Position numbers and translations under genes: made by a program. The notes under the pieces are model-generated. The model saw only the letters and a list, made by a program, of their open reading frames with translations, had not been told where the DNA came from and did not search any database. Positions 9,124-16,920 of a stretch of DNA of 64,000 bases are shown here, piece after piece; the stretch's first letter is position 1, and each line of letters opens with the position of its first letter. Source of the DNA: Myxococcaceae bacterium (GTDB lineage: Bacteria; Myxococcota_A; Polyangia; Polyangiales; Ga0077539); contig SCUS01000133.1 of assembly GCA_004297725.1 (NCBI GenBank), positions 62,001-126,000 on the forward strand. The letters are read 5' to 3'.

Positions 9124-12100
9124 CTACTGGCAGGGGCAGATGGAGAGGCGGGAGGAGGACGAGGAGCACGCGACGCCGAAGTTGTCGGCGTTGGTGCGGT
9201 GCTCGGCGGGGCAGCCCGAGTAGTTCGAGCAGAGCAGCGCCCCCAGCGGCCTGCCGGAGTGAACGCCGCCGCTGTCTTCCAGGCACGCGTAGGTGTAGCT
9301 GGTGATGCTGATGCCCGTCATCCCGAAGGCGTCGGCGATCGACTGGCACTCCGAGGGAGTGTCCTGCGCCGCGAGCCACGCGGAGTCGCTGATGGTGAAG
9401 GGCAGCCCGAGTTCGGCGCACACCGCGGCGCAGCCCTGGCCGCAGGACGTGACGCTGTGACACCAGCGGACGCCGCCCACCACGCGGCAGTTCGCCACGG
9501 AGCACGCACCGCTGGTGCACGCCGCGCCGCTCGGGCACGCGGTGCCGCACCTGCCGCAGTTGCTGGCGCTGGTGTTGGTGTTCACCTCGCAGCCGTTGGT
9601 CTGCACGCCGTCGCAGTCGGCGAAGCCCGCGTTGCACGAGGCGACGCGGCAGGCCCCCGCGACGCAGGCGGCCACGCCGTTGCTGATCGCGCAGGCGGCC
9701 CCGCAGGCGCCGCAGTTCGACGGGTCGCTGGCGATGTTGAGCTCGCAGCCGTTGGCGGGGTTGCGGTCGCAGTCGGCGAAGCCCGCGTTGCAGGTGAAGC
9801 CGCAGGTGCCCGCGGCGCAGGTCGCCGTGGCGTTGGCGCGCGGCGGACACACGGTGCCGCACGCGCCGCAGTTGTTCGGGTCGGTGCTGCGGTTGGTGCA
9901 GCTCCCGGAGCAGTTGGTGAGCCCCGACGCGCAGGTCACGACGCAGGCGCCCGCGGAGCACACCTGGCCGCCGGTGCACGCGGTGGTGCAGGTCCCGCAG
10001 CGGAGGCTGTCGACCTGGAGGTCACGACACACGCCGGAGCAGTCGGTCTGCCCGGCGGGGCACACCAGGGTGCAGGCGCCGCCCACGCAGGACTGACCCG
10101 ACGTGCAGGCGCGGCCGCAGGCGCCGCAGTGGTTGACGTCGCCGGTGAGGTCGCGGCAGCTCGTGCCGCAGGCCGTGAGGCCCACCGCGCAGCTCGTCAC
10201 GCAGGCGCTGCCCGCGCAGATCTGACCGGCGGGGCAGACGGTGGTGCAGCCACCGCAGTGGTTGCGGTCCGTGGCGGTGTCGAAGCAGGCCGAGCCGCAG
10301 ACGCTCTGGCCCGACGGGCACGAGAGGGTGCACGCCCCCGCGGTGCACACCTGCCCGGACGGGCAGACGGTGCCGCAGGCGCCGCAGTTCGATCGATCCG
10401 AGCCGACGTCCCTGCACACGCCCGAGCAGTTGGTGAGGCCCGAGCCGCAGGTCACCGAGCACATGCCCGCCACGCACGCCTGGCCTGCCGCACACGCGCG
10501 CGCGCAGGCGCCGCAGTTGTTGTTGTCCGAGCCGAGGTCACGGCACACGCCCGAGCAGTTGGTCTGGCCCGCGAGGCACGACACGTTGCAGGCGCCGCTG
10601 GTGCAGACCGTTCCCGAGGCGCACGCGCTGCCGCAGGTGCCGCAGTTGTTGTTGTCCGTGCTGAGGTCTCGGCACGCGCCCGAGCAGTTGGTGGTGCCCG
10701 CGAGGCACGAGACCGCGCACACGCCCGCCGAGCAGACCCGCCCCGAGGCGCACCCGGCGCCGCAAGCGCCGCAGTTGTTGTTGTCCGTCTCGAGGTCGCG
10801 GCACGCGCCCGAGCAGTTGGTGGTGCCCGCGAGGCACGAGACCGCGCAGGCCCCGGCCGAGCAGACCTGCCCGGAGGGGCAGGCGCGGCCGCAGACGCCG
10901 CAGTTGTTGTTGTCCGTGAGGAGGTCGCGGCAGACGCCCGCGCAGACGGAGGTGCCCGCCACGCAGGTGACGGCGCACGCGCCCGCCGAGCAGACCTGGC
11001 CCGCGGAGCACACCACGCCGCACGCGCCGCAGTTCAGGCGCTCGACGTTGAGGTCGTGGCAGGTGCCCGCGCAGTCGACCTGCCCCGCGGGGCACGACGT
11101 GACGCACGCCCCCGCCGAGCAGACCTGCCCGGAGGCGCAGGCGGTGCCGCAGGTGCCGCAGTTGAAGCGGTCCGTGGCGAGGTCGCGGCAGGTGCCCGAG
11201 CAGTTGTTGAGGCCCGCGCCGCACGAGGTGGCGCACCGGCCCGAGGAGCAGAGCTGACCCGCGGGGCACGCGGTGCCGCACGCGCCGCAGTGGTTGTTGT
11301 CGGTGGTGAGGTCTCGGCACACGCCCGAGCAGTTGCTCAGGCCCGCGAGGCACGACACGGTGCAGGTACCGCGGGAGCACACCGTCCCGGAGGGGCAGGC
11401 GTTGCCGCAGAGGCCGCAGTGGTTGACGTCCGTCGCGAGCTCGCGGCACGTGCCCGAGCAGTTGGTGGTGCCCGCGCCGCACGACACCGCGCAGGCGCCG
11501 GCGACGCACACCTCGCCCTCGGCGCAGGCCATGCCGCAGCCGCCGCAGTGGGCGCGATCGACCTGCGGGTCACGGCAGACGCCCGCGCAGGCGATCTGCC
11601 CGGTGACGCACGAGAGCACGCACATCGAGTCGACGCAGATCTGTCCCGCGGCGCACGCGGTCCCGCACGTCCCGCAGTTCTCCCGGTCGGTGCGGGTGTT
11701 CGCGCAGAACCGCTGCGGAGCGCCGCCGTCGGTCGTCGCGGGCGACATGCACGTCGCGAGGTCCGACGCGCAGCTAACGCTGCACGCGCCGTTGGAGCAG
11801 ACCTGCCCCGCGCCGCAGGTGACGCCGCAGGCGCCGCAGTTGGCGCGGTCCGTGGCCGTCGTCGCGCAGAGGCCGCCGCAGAGGGTCTGCCCGCTCGGAC
11901 AGCTCACCGTGCAGGTCCCCATGATGCAGACGGTGCCGTCCTGGCACGAGTTGCCGCAGGAGCCGCAGTTGTCGCGGTTCCGGCGCAGGTCGACGCAGGT
12001 CGCTCCACACGCGGTCTCGCTGGCGGCGCAGCGCGGCCCGAGGTCCGTCGTGGCGTCGAGGGTCGACGCGTCGCCGCCTCCGATGATGGTGGTGCCGTCG

Positions 12101-12159
12101 CACGCGGCGAGGGTGGCGACGACGCCCAGCGCCATCACCCAATGGAATAGATGTCTCAT
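9124..12159 (-). CDS. Giant Stig1-like Cys-rich repeat lipoprotein
   Basis: A 1011-aa exported protein. A lipoprotein signal (MALGVVATLAAC, Cys20) and a short linker are followed by about 19 tandem units of roughly 43 residues (about 42-890). Each has the pattern CSGxCRDLxTDxxNCGxCGxxC, GQVCSxGAC, VSC, as in Stig1-type stigma-specific repeats, which are common in myxobacteria. Each unit holds eight or so Cys, so the chain should be heavily disulfide-bonded. The last 120 residues are a separate Cys/Trp-containing domain ending CPCQ. The start is the ATG at 12159; upstream in-frame codons lack a signal. Adhesion or surface architecture is plausible, not shown. Confidence 0.87.
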   Translation of the reverse strand: MRHLFHWVMALGVVATLAACDGTTIIGGGDASTLDATTDLGPRCAASETACGATCVDLRRNRDNCGSCGNSCQDGTVCIMGTCTVSCPSGQTLCGGLCATTATDRANCGACGVTCGAGQVCSNGACSVSCASDLATCMSPATTDGGAPQRFCANTRTDRENCGTCGTACAAGQICVDSMCVLSCVTGQIACAGVCRDPQVDRAHCGGCGMACAEGEVCVAGACAVSCGAGTTNCSGTCRELATDVNHCGLCGNACPSGTVCSRGTCTVSCLAGLSNCSGVCRDLTTDNNHCGACGTACPAGQLCSSGRCATSCGAGLNNCSGTCRDLATDRFNCGTCGTACASGQVCSAGACVTSCPAGQVDCAGTCHDLNVERLNCGACGVVCSAGQVCSAGACAVTCVAGTSVCAGVCRDLLTDNNNCGVCGRACPSGQVCSAGACAVSCLAGTTNCSGACRDLETDNNNCGACGAGCASGRVCSAGVCAVSCLAGTTNCSGACRDLSTDNNNCGTCGSACASGTVCTSGACNVSCLAGQTNCSGVCRDLGSDNNNCGACARACAAGQACVAGMCSVTCGSGLTNCSGVCRDVGSDRSNCGACGTVCPSGQVCTAGACTLSCPSGQSVCGSACFDTATDRNHCGGCTTVCPAGQICAGSACVTSCAVGLTACGTSCRDLTGDVNHCGACGRACTSGQSCVGGACTLVCPAGQTDCSGVCRDLQVDSLRCGTCTTACTGGQVCSAGACVVTCASGLTNCSGSCTNRSTDPNNCGACGTVCPPRANATATCAAGTCGFTCNAGFADCDRNPANGCELNIASDPSNCGACGAACAISNGVAACVAGACRVASCNAGFADCDGVQTNGCEVNTNTSASNCGRCGTACPSGAACTSGACSVANCRVVGGVRWCHSVTSCGQGCAAVCAELGLPFTISDSAWLAAQDTPSECQSIADAFGMTGISITSYTYACLEDSGGVHSGRPLGALLCSNYSGCPAEHRTNADNFGVACSSSSSRLSICPCQ
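9487..12040 (-). repeat. About 19 tandem Stig1-like units (about 43 codons each)
   Basis: Counted by eye from the translation, anchored on the NCGxCG core. The middle units (6-13) are nearly identical in layout; units 17-19 diverge and carry insertions such as NGCELN before the core. DNA identity between units is high around the core, so recombination between units and assembly collapse are both possible. Confidence 0.85.
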
Positions 12160-12681
12160 GGTTCGAAAGGCCCTCTCGCGGGTGCGCGCACCCGTTGGGA
12201 AAGATTCCGTGCGGTCCCCAGCGCCGCCTGTCACTCGCGAGAAGGGTATCAACACCCCATCCTGCGCACGACGAACATTCTCCGACGTACCCGTAACGCC
12301 CCCGCGGCAAAGGTCCCCCACGCACCATGCGAAGCAGACTCCTCCTGGGCCTACGTCAGCGCCCTTGGTGCCGCGTGCGTCACCGCAGCACCTCCGCCAC
12401 CCGCGCCCGCTCCCTCGCCGACTCCCGTCGCGCCCGTCGCTCCCGACGCAGGTGACCCCTGCCGCGCGGCGGTCTGCCCCGAGGGGACGCGCTGCGTCTC
12501 GGCGCGCAGCCAGGTGTACCGCGGCGGCGAGCCCACGCAGGCGATGCTCCCCCGATGCCTCCCGGTGACGCCAGGCCCCGCCCCGACGCCCACCCGCGAT
12601 CCCTGCGCCAACATGATCTGCCCGACGGGCTACCACTGCACCGCGCCTGCCGATGCGCCCTACTGCGACCGCGCGGAGTGA
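12151..12681 (+). CDS. Small Cys-rich exported protein with uncertain or broken 5' end
   Basis: The coding signal is clear from about 12350: ALGAACVTAAPPPPAPAP looks like the end of a lipoprotein signal plus Pro linker. Two Cys-rich units follow (DPCRAAVCPEGTRCVSA and DPCANMICPTGYHCTAP). The frame has no credible start near it. Its only ATG is at 12151, giving about 65 residues that do not look like protein and overlapping the divergent gene. An ATG at 12327 begins MRSRLLLGL, a good signal start, but in another frame. A frameshift near 12340-12352 would join the two into MRSRLLLG-AYVSALGAAC. Either a sequencing error or a real mutation could explain it. Confidence 0.5.
   Translation: MSHGSKGPLAGARTRWERFRAVPSAACHSREGYQHPILRTTNILRRTRNAPAAKVPHAPCEADSSWAYVSALGAACVTAAPPPPAPAPSPTPVAPVAPDAGDPCRAAVCPEGTRCVSARSQVYRGGEPTQAMLPRCLPVTPGPAPTPTRDPCANMICPTGYHCTAPADAPYCDRAE
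12179..12194. promoter_or_regulatory. Perfect 16-bp palindrome upstream of the Stig1-like repeat gene
   Basis: CGGGTGCGCGCACCCG reads the same on both strands. It lies 20 bases before the ATG (12159) of the repeat lipoprotein, in the divergent gap. It could be an operator for a dimeric regulator or a 5'-UTR hairpin. High GC makes chance palindromes commoner, so confidence is limited. Confidence 0.35.
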
Positions 12682-12705
12682 GGCCGCGGCGCTGCGGGGA
12701 CGGTG

Positions 12706-13281
12706 TCAGCGCCCGCTGCTGCGCGTCGCCTCCGCCCAGAGAGCGCCGCGCAGGTCTCCCACGCGGTAGCCCGTCGCACGGTCGTCGGGGTAGCGCGCCG
12801 CCAGCACCGCGCGCACCTCCGCGGGGATCGCGTCTGGCTCCCCGTGGCACAGCAGGCACGGCCCCTCGATGGCGATGGGGCGCAGCACCCTCGCGCGGTC
12901 GCCCTCCACGACGCGCAGTCCCGTGACGCCCGCGGCCGGGCGCTCTCCCTGGGCGCGCAGCCACCCGTCGACCCACGAGGGCGCCGCGTCGGCGGGAGAG
13001 CGGAGGCGCAGCGAGCTCCTCCCTACGGTGACGCCGGTCTCTCGCCGCAGCGTCGCGACGATCTCCGGGGCCTGCCTGGAGCACACCTCCGCAGCGGCAG
13101 CGGGGCCCTCCGATCGGATCGCGGCGACCAGTCGCTCCCTCAGCGTCGTCGAGAGTCGGACGGCGGCGGAGTCAGCCCGGGCCAGCAGCGCCTCGTCGCT
13201 CTCTCTCGTGGGCGACGGCGGGGCGGACCGCTGACAGGCGACCGAGAGCAAGGCCGCGGCAACGAGGGAGTGGGTCCTCAT
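12706..13281 (-). CDS. DUF3365 (Tll0287-like) haem-binding lipoprotein
   Basis: A 191-aa protein with a lipoprotein signal (LVAAALLSVACQ, Cys at about residue 16). The body has EVCSRQAPEI, then RSSLRLRSPADAAPSW and a c-type haem motif CLLCHG near residue 140, in the order seen in DUF3365 proteins. It ends with YPDDRATGYRVGDLRGALW, also typical. These are periplasmic single-haem sensors or carriers, some linked to two-component systems. The start is the ATG at 13281, placed at the lipoprotein signal. It is convergent with the small Cys-rich gene (24 bases between). Confidence 0.82.
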   Translation of the reverse strand: MRTHSLVAAALLSVACQRSAPPSPTRESDEALLARADSAAVRLSTTLRERLVAAIRSEGPAAAAEVCSRQAPEIVATLRRETGVTVGRSSLRLRSPADAAPSWVDGWLRAQGERPAAGVTGLRVVEGDRARVLRPIAIEGPCLLCHGEPDAIPAEVRAVLAARYPDDRATGYRVGDLRGALWAEATRSSGR

Positions 13282-13441
13282 GGTGGGCCATGACCTGGGG
13301 CCTGGCCGGGTTCGCGTCCACTGGCGGGGTGCCTGTGGCGTCACGGCCGAGGGGCCATCGCCGAGGCGCCATGTCCTGGGCGCGAGGCCCGCGGAGCGCG
13401 TCGCCGACTCCGATCTCCTCGGGGCGGACCTCGACCAGCTC

Positions 13442-14376
13442 TCAGCCCGGAGCGCAGCCTCCGCCGACGCAGGTGCCCGCGCAGCAGTCGCTGTCCATGG
13501 TGCACGACCCGCCCGAGTTGCGACACGGCGGGGGCGCGCAGGCGCCTCGGGTGCAGGTACCCGAGCAGCAGTCGGAGTGGACGGTGCACGTCGAGGCGGT
13601 GGCCCTGCACGCAGGGCGGCACAGCCCCGCGGAGCACATCTGACCGTTGCAGCAGTCGGTGTCCGTCGAGCACGCTCCGCCCGACACCGCGCACGGGGCG
13701 CGGCAGAGGCCGCCCGAGCACGCGCTCGGGGCGCAGCAGTCCGAGCTCGCGGCGCAGCCCGCGCCCAGGGCGGCGCAGACCGTGACGCAGCGTCCGCCGC
13801 GGCACGCGTTGGGGGCGCAGCAGTCCCCGTCGACCGCGCAGGCGACGCCCGCCGCGCGGCACATCGGCGCGCAGACCCCGCCGCGGCACGCGTCGGGGGA
13901 GCAGCAGTCGCCGTCGACCGAGCACGCCGACCCGGTGGGCCGACACGCGGCCTGGCAGCGTCCCGAGGTGCAGGCGAGCGGCGAGCAGCAGCTCGATCCG
14001 GCCGAGCACGCCGCGCCCGCTCCGAGGCACGGAGGCGGAGCGCATACGCCGCCGGTGCAGGTGGCGCCCGCGCAGCAGTCGGCGCTCGTGGTGCACGCCG
14101 CGCCCGCGACGCGACACGGCGGGGCCGCGCAGGCTCCGGCGGTGCAGAGGCCCGGCGCGCAGCAGTCGGCGCCCGCCCCGCAGGCTCCGCCGGTGGGGGC
14201 GCAGGGAGCGCGGCACGATCCGCCGAGGCACACGCTGGGGGCGCAGCAGTCGGCGCTCGTGGTGCAGACCCCCGCGAGCGGGGCGCACGCGCTGCGGCAC
14301 ACGCCGCCGTTGCAGGTGAGCGGCGCGCAGCAGTCCGAGTCGACGGCGCAGGTCGCGGCCGCGGCGGCGCAGGCGG
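13442..14376 (-). repeat. Eleven tandem CC-containing units (about 28 codons each)
   Basis: Each unit reads roughly GxxCxxxxDCCxPxxCxGGxCxxPC, six Cys including an adjacent pair. This spacing recalls small knotted disulfide domains (dickkopf/knottin-like). The count is by eye. The unit differs in length and spacing from the Stig1-like units next door, so the two arrays are independent. Confidence 0.8.
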
Positions 14377-16354
14377 TGCGCACCCGATCGATCGCCCAGA
14401 ACGGGCGGTGGGTGTCCTCGTCGAGGTCCTGGCAGGGGAGGCGGAAGGCGGGGTAGCTCGCGTCGTCGGTCGCCGCCCGGGTGAGGTCGAGGGCCGCGAC
14501 CCAGATCTGCTCGTGGCGGCCGAGGCGGGAGGTCCCGCTGAGCACGGCGCCGTAGTCGCGGGTGGAGCTGAAGGCGACCCACGCGTAGTCGTTGGGGGTG
14601 CCGGTGGGCGCCCAGGTCGGCATGTTGTCCTGCACCGTGGGCGTGGTGATCACGCCGTTGCCGATGGCGGTGTTGGCGCGGGTGAGGGCGCGCGCCGAGG
14701 TGCCGTCGCGGCGCACCAGCCAGATGTCGCTGGTGACGTCGTTCTGGCCGTCGCGGGTGGAGTGCGCGAAGGCGATCCACTGGCTGTCCCAGGAGAAGCT
14801 CGGAAACTGGTTGGTGTCGCTCGATGCGCCGGTCCCGTAGAGGTTGCGCGGCGTCCCCCAGGCGTCGCCGGCCATCACGTCGACGACCGAGATGCGCGCC
14901 CCCGCGACGCCGCGGTCGCGGGTGGTGGCGCTCGACGCGTAGGCCAGGAGCGTGTTGTCGGGCGCCCAGTCGGGCTGCGTTCCGTAGGCGTTGCGACCGA
15001 GGGCGATGGTGTTGATCGGCCCGCCGTCGGTGCCTCGGCGCAGCGTCATCACGCCTCGCGCGGCGGCCACGATGCGGGCCTCGTCGGGCGAGAAGGTCGA
15101 CCAGAACATCGGGATGTCGCGCCCGCCGAACTGCGTGATCAGGCGAGGCGGCGGGCGGGTGGCCGAGACCTCGGTGACCCACATCGTGTTGCCGCCGACG
15201 TCGGCGGCGAGGCGGTTGCCCTGGCGGGAGAGCGTGTGGCAGGCCACGCAGTCGCCGCTCGCCTCGGTGGGCGTGAGGAAGTTCTGCGGGGCGGCCTCTT
15301 CGAGGTTGCCGCGACGCACGCCTCGCGCGGTGGTGCTCCAGTAGAAGATCGCCCCGGGGACGGGGCCTCGGGAGAAGCTCACGGTCAGCGTCGAGGAGCG
15401 GTAGAAGCTGCCGGGCGAGGCGCTGGAGGCGCCGTCGACGGTGATGCGCACGCTGCCGTGGGGGTTGGACGCGGCGAGGTAGCGCCACACCGCGAGCGTC
15501 GGCTCGAAGCAGCCGAGGTTGGTGCCCGCCATGGTGCAGGTGGGGTGCACGCCGTCGGTGAGCACCACCACGCGGGAGCGGTCGCTCTGGAAGGTGACGC
15601 GGAAGCGGTTGCTGCCCGACGGGCGCCACTGGAAGAGCACCCGGTTGAGGTTCTGCGGAAACACCGTCTCGTTGGCGGGGTAGATCCAGGCGGGCGTGCG
15701 CGCGGCGTCGGTGGCCGGAGCGCCCGCCGCGGGGAAGAGCGCCGCGACCTCGGGGGCCGTGCCCGCGGTGGTGACGGTCACGTCGAGCACGATGCGCAGG
15801 CTCGCGCTGGCGGAGAGGGTGCCGCTGCGCGCGGTGACGACGACGTCTCCCCCGGCGACGCCCGTCGGGGTCACGGTCCCGTCGGCCGCGACGGTGGCGA
15901 GGGAGCCCGGCGACACGGTCCAGATCGCCGTCACCGGGAGGCTGCGTCCGTCCCGGGTGCGACCCGTCGCGGTGAAGCGAGCGCTCGGTCGCATCGCCGG
16001 GTCGGTCATGCGGAGGGTCGTCATCGGTGGCGTGACGCCGAGCCCGACGATGGTGTCGTCGAGGACGTCGATGGCGGTCGGACGGTCCACCGGCGAGGGA
16101 GCGTCGGTGGAGGCGTCCGTCGGCGGTGAAGGAGCGTCGGTGGAGGCGTCCGTCGTCGGCGAGGGAGCGTCGGCGGGGGCGTCGGCGGGGGCGTCGGGCG
16201 CCGCTCGGTCGAGCGCGGTGGAGTCTGCGAGGACGATGGCATCGCCGGCGGCCGAGTGACCGTCGGGGACCGCGCTGTTCGCGGTGGTGTCGTCAGCGCA
16301 CGCCGACGCCAGGGAGATCACCCACAGGGACAAGGCCGATCGGAGCCTACGCAT
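13442..16354 (-). CDS. Lipoprotein with beta-propeller-like domain, CxxCH motif and 11 Cys-rich repeats
   Basis: A 970-aa exported protein. It opens with a lipoprotein signal (VISLASAC) and an Asp/Ala/Pro linker containing repeats of TDASTDAPSP. A Big-2-like stretch follows (ATVAADGTVTPTGVAGGDVVVTA), then a long domain with FSPDEARIVAAARG, PDWAPDNTLLAYAS and SFSWDSQWIAFAHS, the TolB/WD40-like PD40 pattern. CVACHTLSRQGN at about residue 375 is a c-type haem motif at a usual place in these proteins. Residues about 660-970 are 11 units of about 28 aa with CxxxxDCCxxxxCxGGxC. GGAGG precedes the ATG. Probable surface protein, possibly redox-active. Confidence 0.85.
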   Translation of the reverse strand: MRRLRSALSLWVISLASACADDTTANSAVPDGHSAAGDAIVLADSTALDRAAPDAPADAPADAPSPTTDASTDAPSPPTDASTDAPSPVDRPTAIDVLDDTIVGLGVTPPMTTLRMTDPAMRPSARFTATGRTRDGRSLPVTAIWTVSPGSLATVAADGTVTPTGVAGGDVVVTARSGTLSASASLRIVLDVTVTTAGTAPEVAALFPAAGAPATDAARTPAWIYPANETVFPQNLNRVLFQWRPSGSNRFRVTFQSDRSRVVVLTDGVHPTCTMAGTNLGCFEPTLAVWRYLAASNPHGSVRITVDGASSASPGSFYRSSTLTVSFSRGPVPGAIFYWSTTARGVRRGNLEEAAPQNFLTPTEASGDCVACHTLSRQGNRLAADVGGNTMWVTEVSATRPPPRLITQFGGRDIPMFWSTFSPDEARIVAAARGVMTLRRGTDGGPINTIALGRNAYGTQPDWAPDNTLLAYASSATTRDRGVAGARISVVDVMAGDAWGTPRNLYGTGASSDTNQFPSFSWDSQWIAFAHSTRDGQNDVTSDIWLVRRDGTSARALTRANTAIGNGVITTPTVQDNMPTWAPTGTPNDYAWVAFSSTRDYGAVLSGTSRLGRHEQIWVAALDLTRAATDDASYPAFRLPCQDLDEDTHRPFWAIDRVRTACAAAAATCAVDSDCCAPLTCNGGVCRSACAPLAGVCTTSADCCAPSVCLGGSCRAPCAPTGGACGAGADCCAPGLCTAGACAAPPCRVAGAACTTSADCCAGATCTGGVCAPPPCLGAGAACSAGSSCCSPLACTSGRCQAACRPTGSACSVDGDCCSPDACRGGVCAPMCRAAGVACAVDGDCCAPNACRGGRCVTVCAALGAGCAASSDCCAPSACSGGLCRAPCAVSGGACSTDTDCCNGQMCSAGLCRPACRATASTCTVHSDCCSGTCTRGACAPPPCRNSGGSCTMDSDCCAGTCVGGGCAPG

Positions 16355-16527
16355 GGTGAGATCCTCCAGGCGCCGAACGACGTGCAGCGCGACTGTGGGA
16401 GCACCCTACGGCACGCGGTTCACTCGATGGAATGTGGGCAATGCGCGCACCTGTCGAATCGCGGCGGACCGACAGTGTGTGCCTTGCGCGGCCCGACGGC
16501 CCGGGCGTCGCGACGGCTCTTCCCCCT

Positions 16528-16920
16528 TCAGCCGACGCGCGCGCCCACCGCCCCGGGGGTCACCACGGACACCACGCCCCCCCAGCGGCAGGCGCAGGTG
16601 CACCCCTCGTCGAGCGGCGCCCGATGCGCGCCCCGCACCGCCGCGGCCCCCGGCAGCCACGGCCCATCCAGCGCCGGAGCGCACGGCTGCGGCGTCAGCA
16701 CTCCGCCCGCCGCCGCGGTCGCCGCGGCCACCTGCGGGTTGCCCATCGCGTTGCACATCCCGAAGGGCCGCACCGCCTCCGCCGTGTGATCGCTCACCAG
16801 CGCGAGCCGACGACCCCTCAGCCGCAGCGCCCGATCCGCCGGCGTCGCGAGCGTCGACGGCGCCGCCCCCAGGGAGCACGCCACCGTCGCCCCCTCGGTC
16901 ACCGGCCGCCGCCCGCTCAC
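16528..16920 (-). CDS. PAAR-like DUF4280 protein, T6SS spike tip
   Basis: A 130-aa protein starting at GTG 16920, whose first bases overlap the stop of the upstream gene (GTGA), so translation is coupled. The sequence follows the DUF4280 layout: PVTEGATVACSLGAAPSTL, then VSDHTAEAVRPFGMCNAMGN (FGMC core), PQVAAATAAAGGVLTPQPC, WLPGAAAVRGA, and CTCACRWGGVVSVVTPG at the C-terminus. DUF4280 proteins are PAAR-like caps that sharpen the VgrG spike and can carry or recruit effectors. It completes a vgrG, cargo, PAAR-like operon. Confidence 0.88.
   Translation of the reverse strand: MSGRRPVTEGATVACSLGAAPSTLATPADRALRLRGRRLALVSDHTAEAVRPFGMCNAMGNPQVAAATAAAGGVLTPQPCAPALDGPWLPGAAAVRGAHRAPLDEGCTCACRWGGVVSVVTPGAVGARVG

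Noticed and set aside
9487..12040. Possible CRISPR or satellite array
   Set aside because: The repeats keep one reading frame, code for Cys-spaced protein units, and have no constant-repeat/unique-spacer structure.
9124..12159. Tryptophan synthase alpha chain
   Set aside because: Stig1-like repeat proteins of myxobacteria sometimes carry this name in databases; no TrpA motif is present.
13280..16129. Plus-strand open frame of 949 codons
   Set aside because: Antisense shadow of the propeller/Cys-repeat lipoprotein; the Cys-repeat DNA reads as Ala/Gly/Arg runs with no domain.
16406..16879. Minus-strand 157-codon frame overlapping the DUF4280 gene
   Set aside because: Different frame from the one with the FGMC core; Gly/Ala/Arg-rich without motifs.
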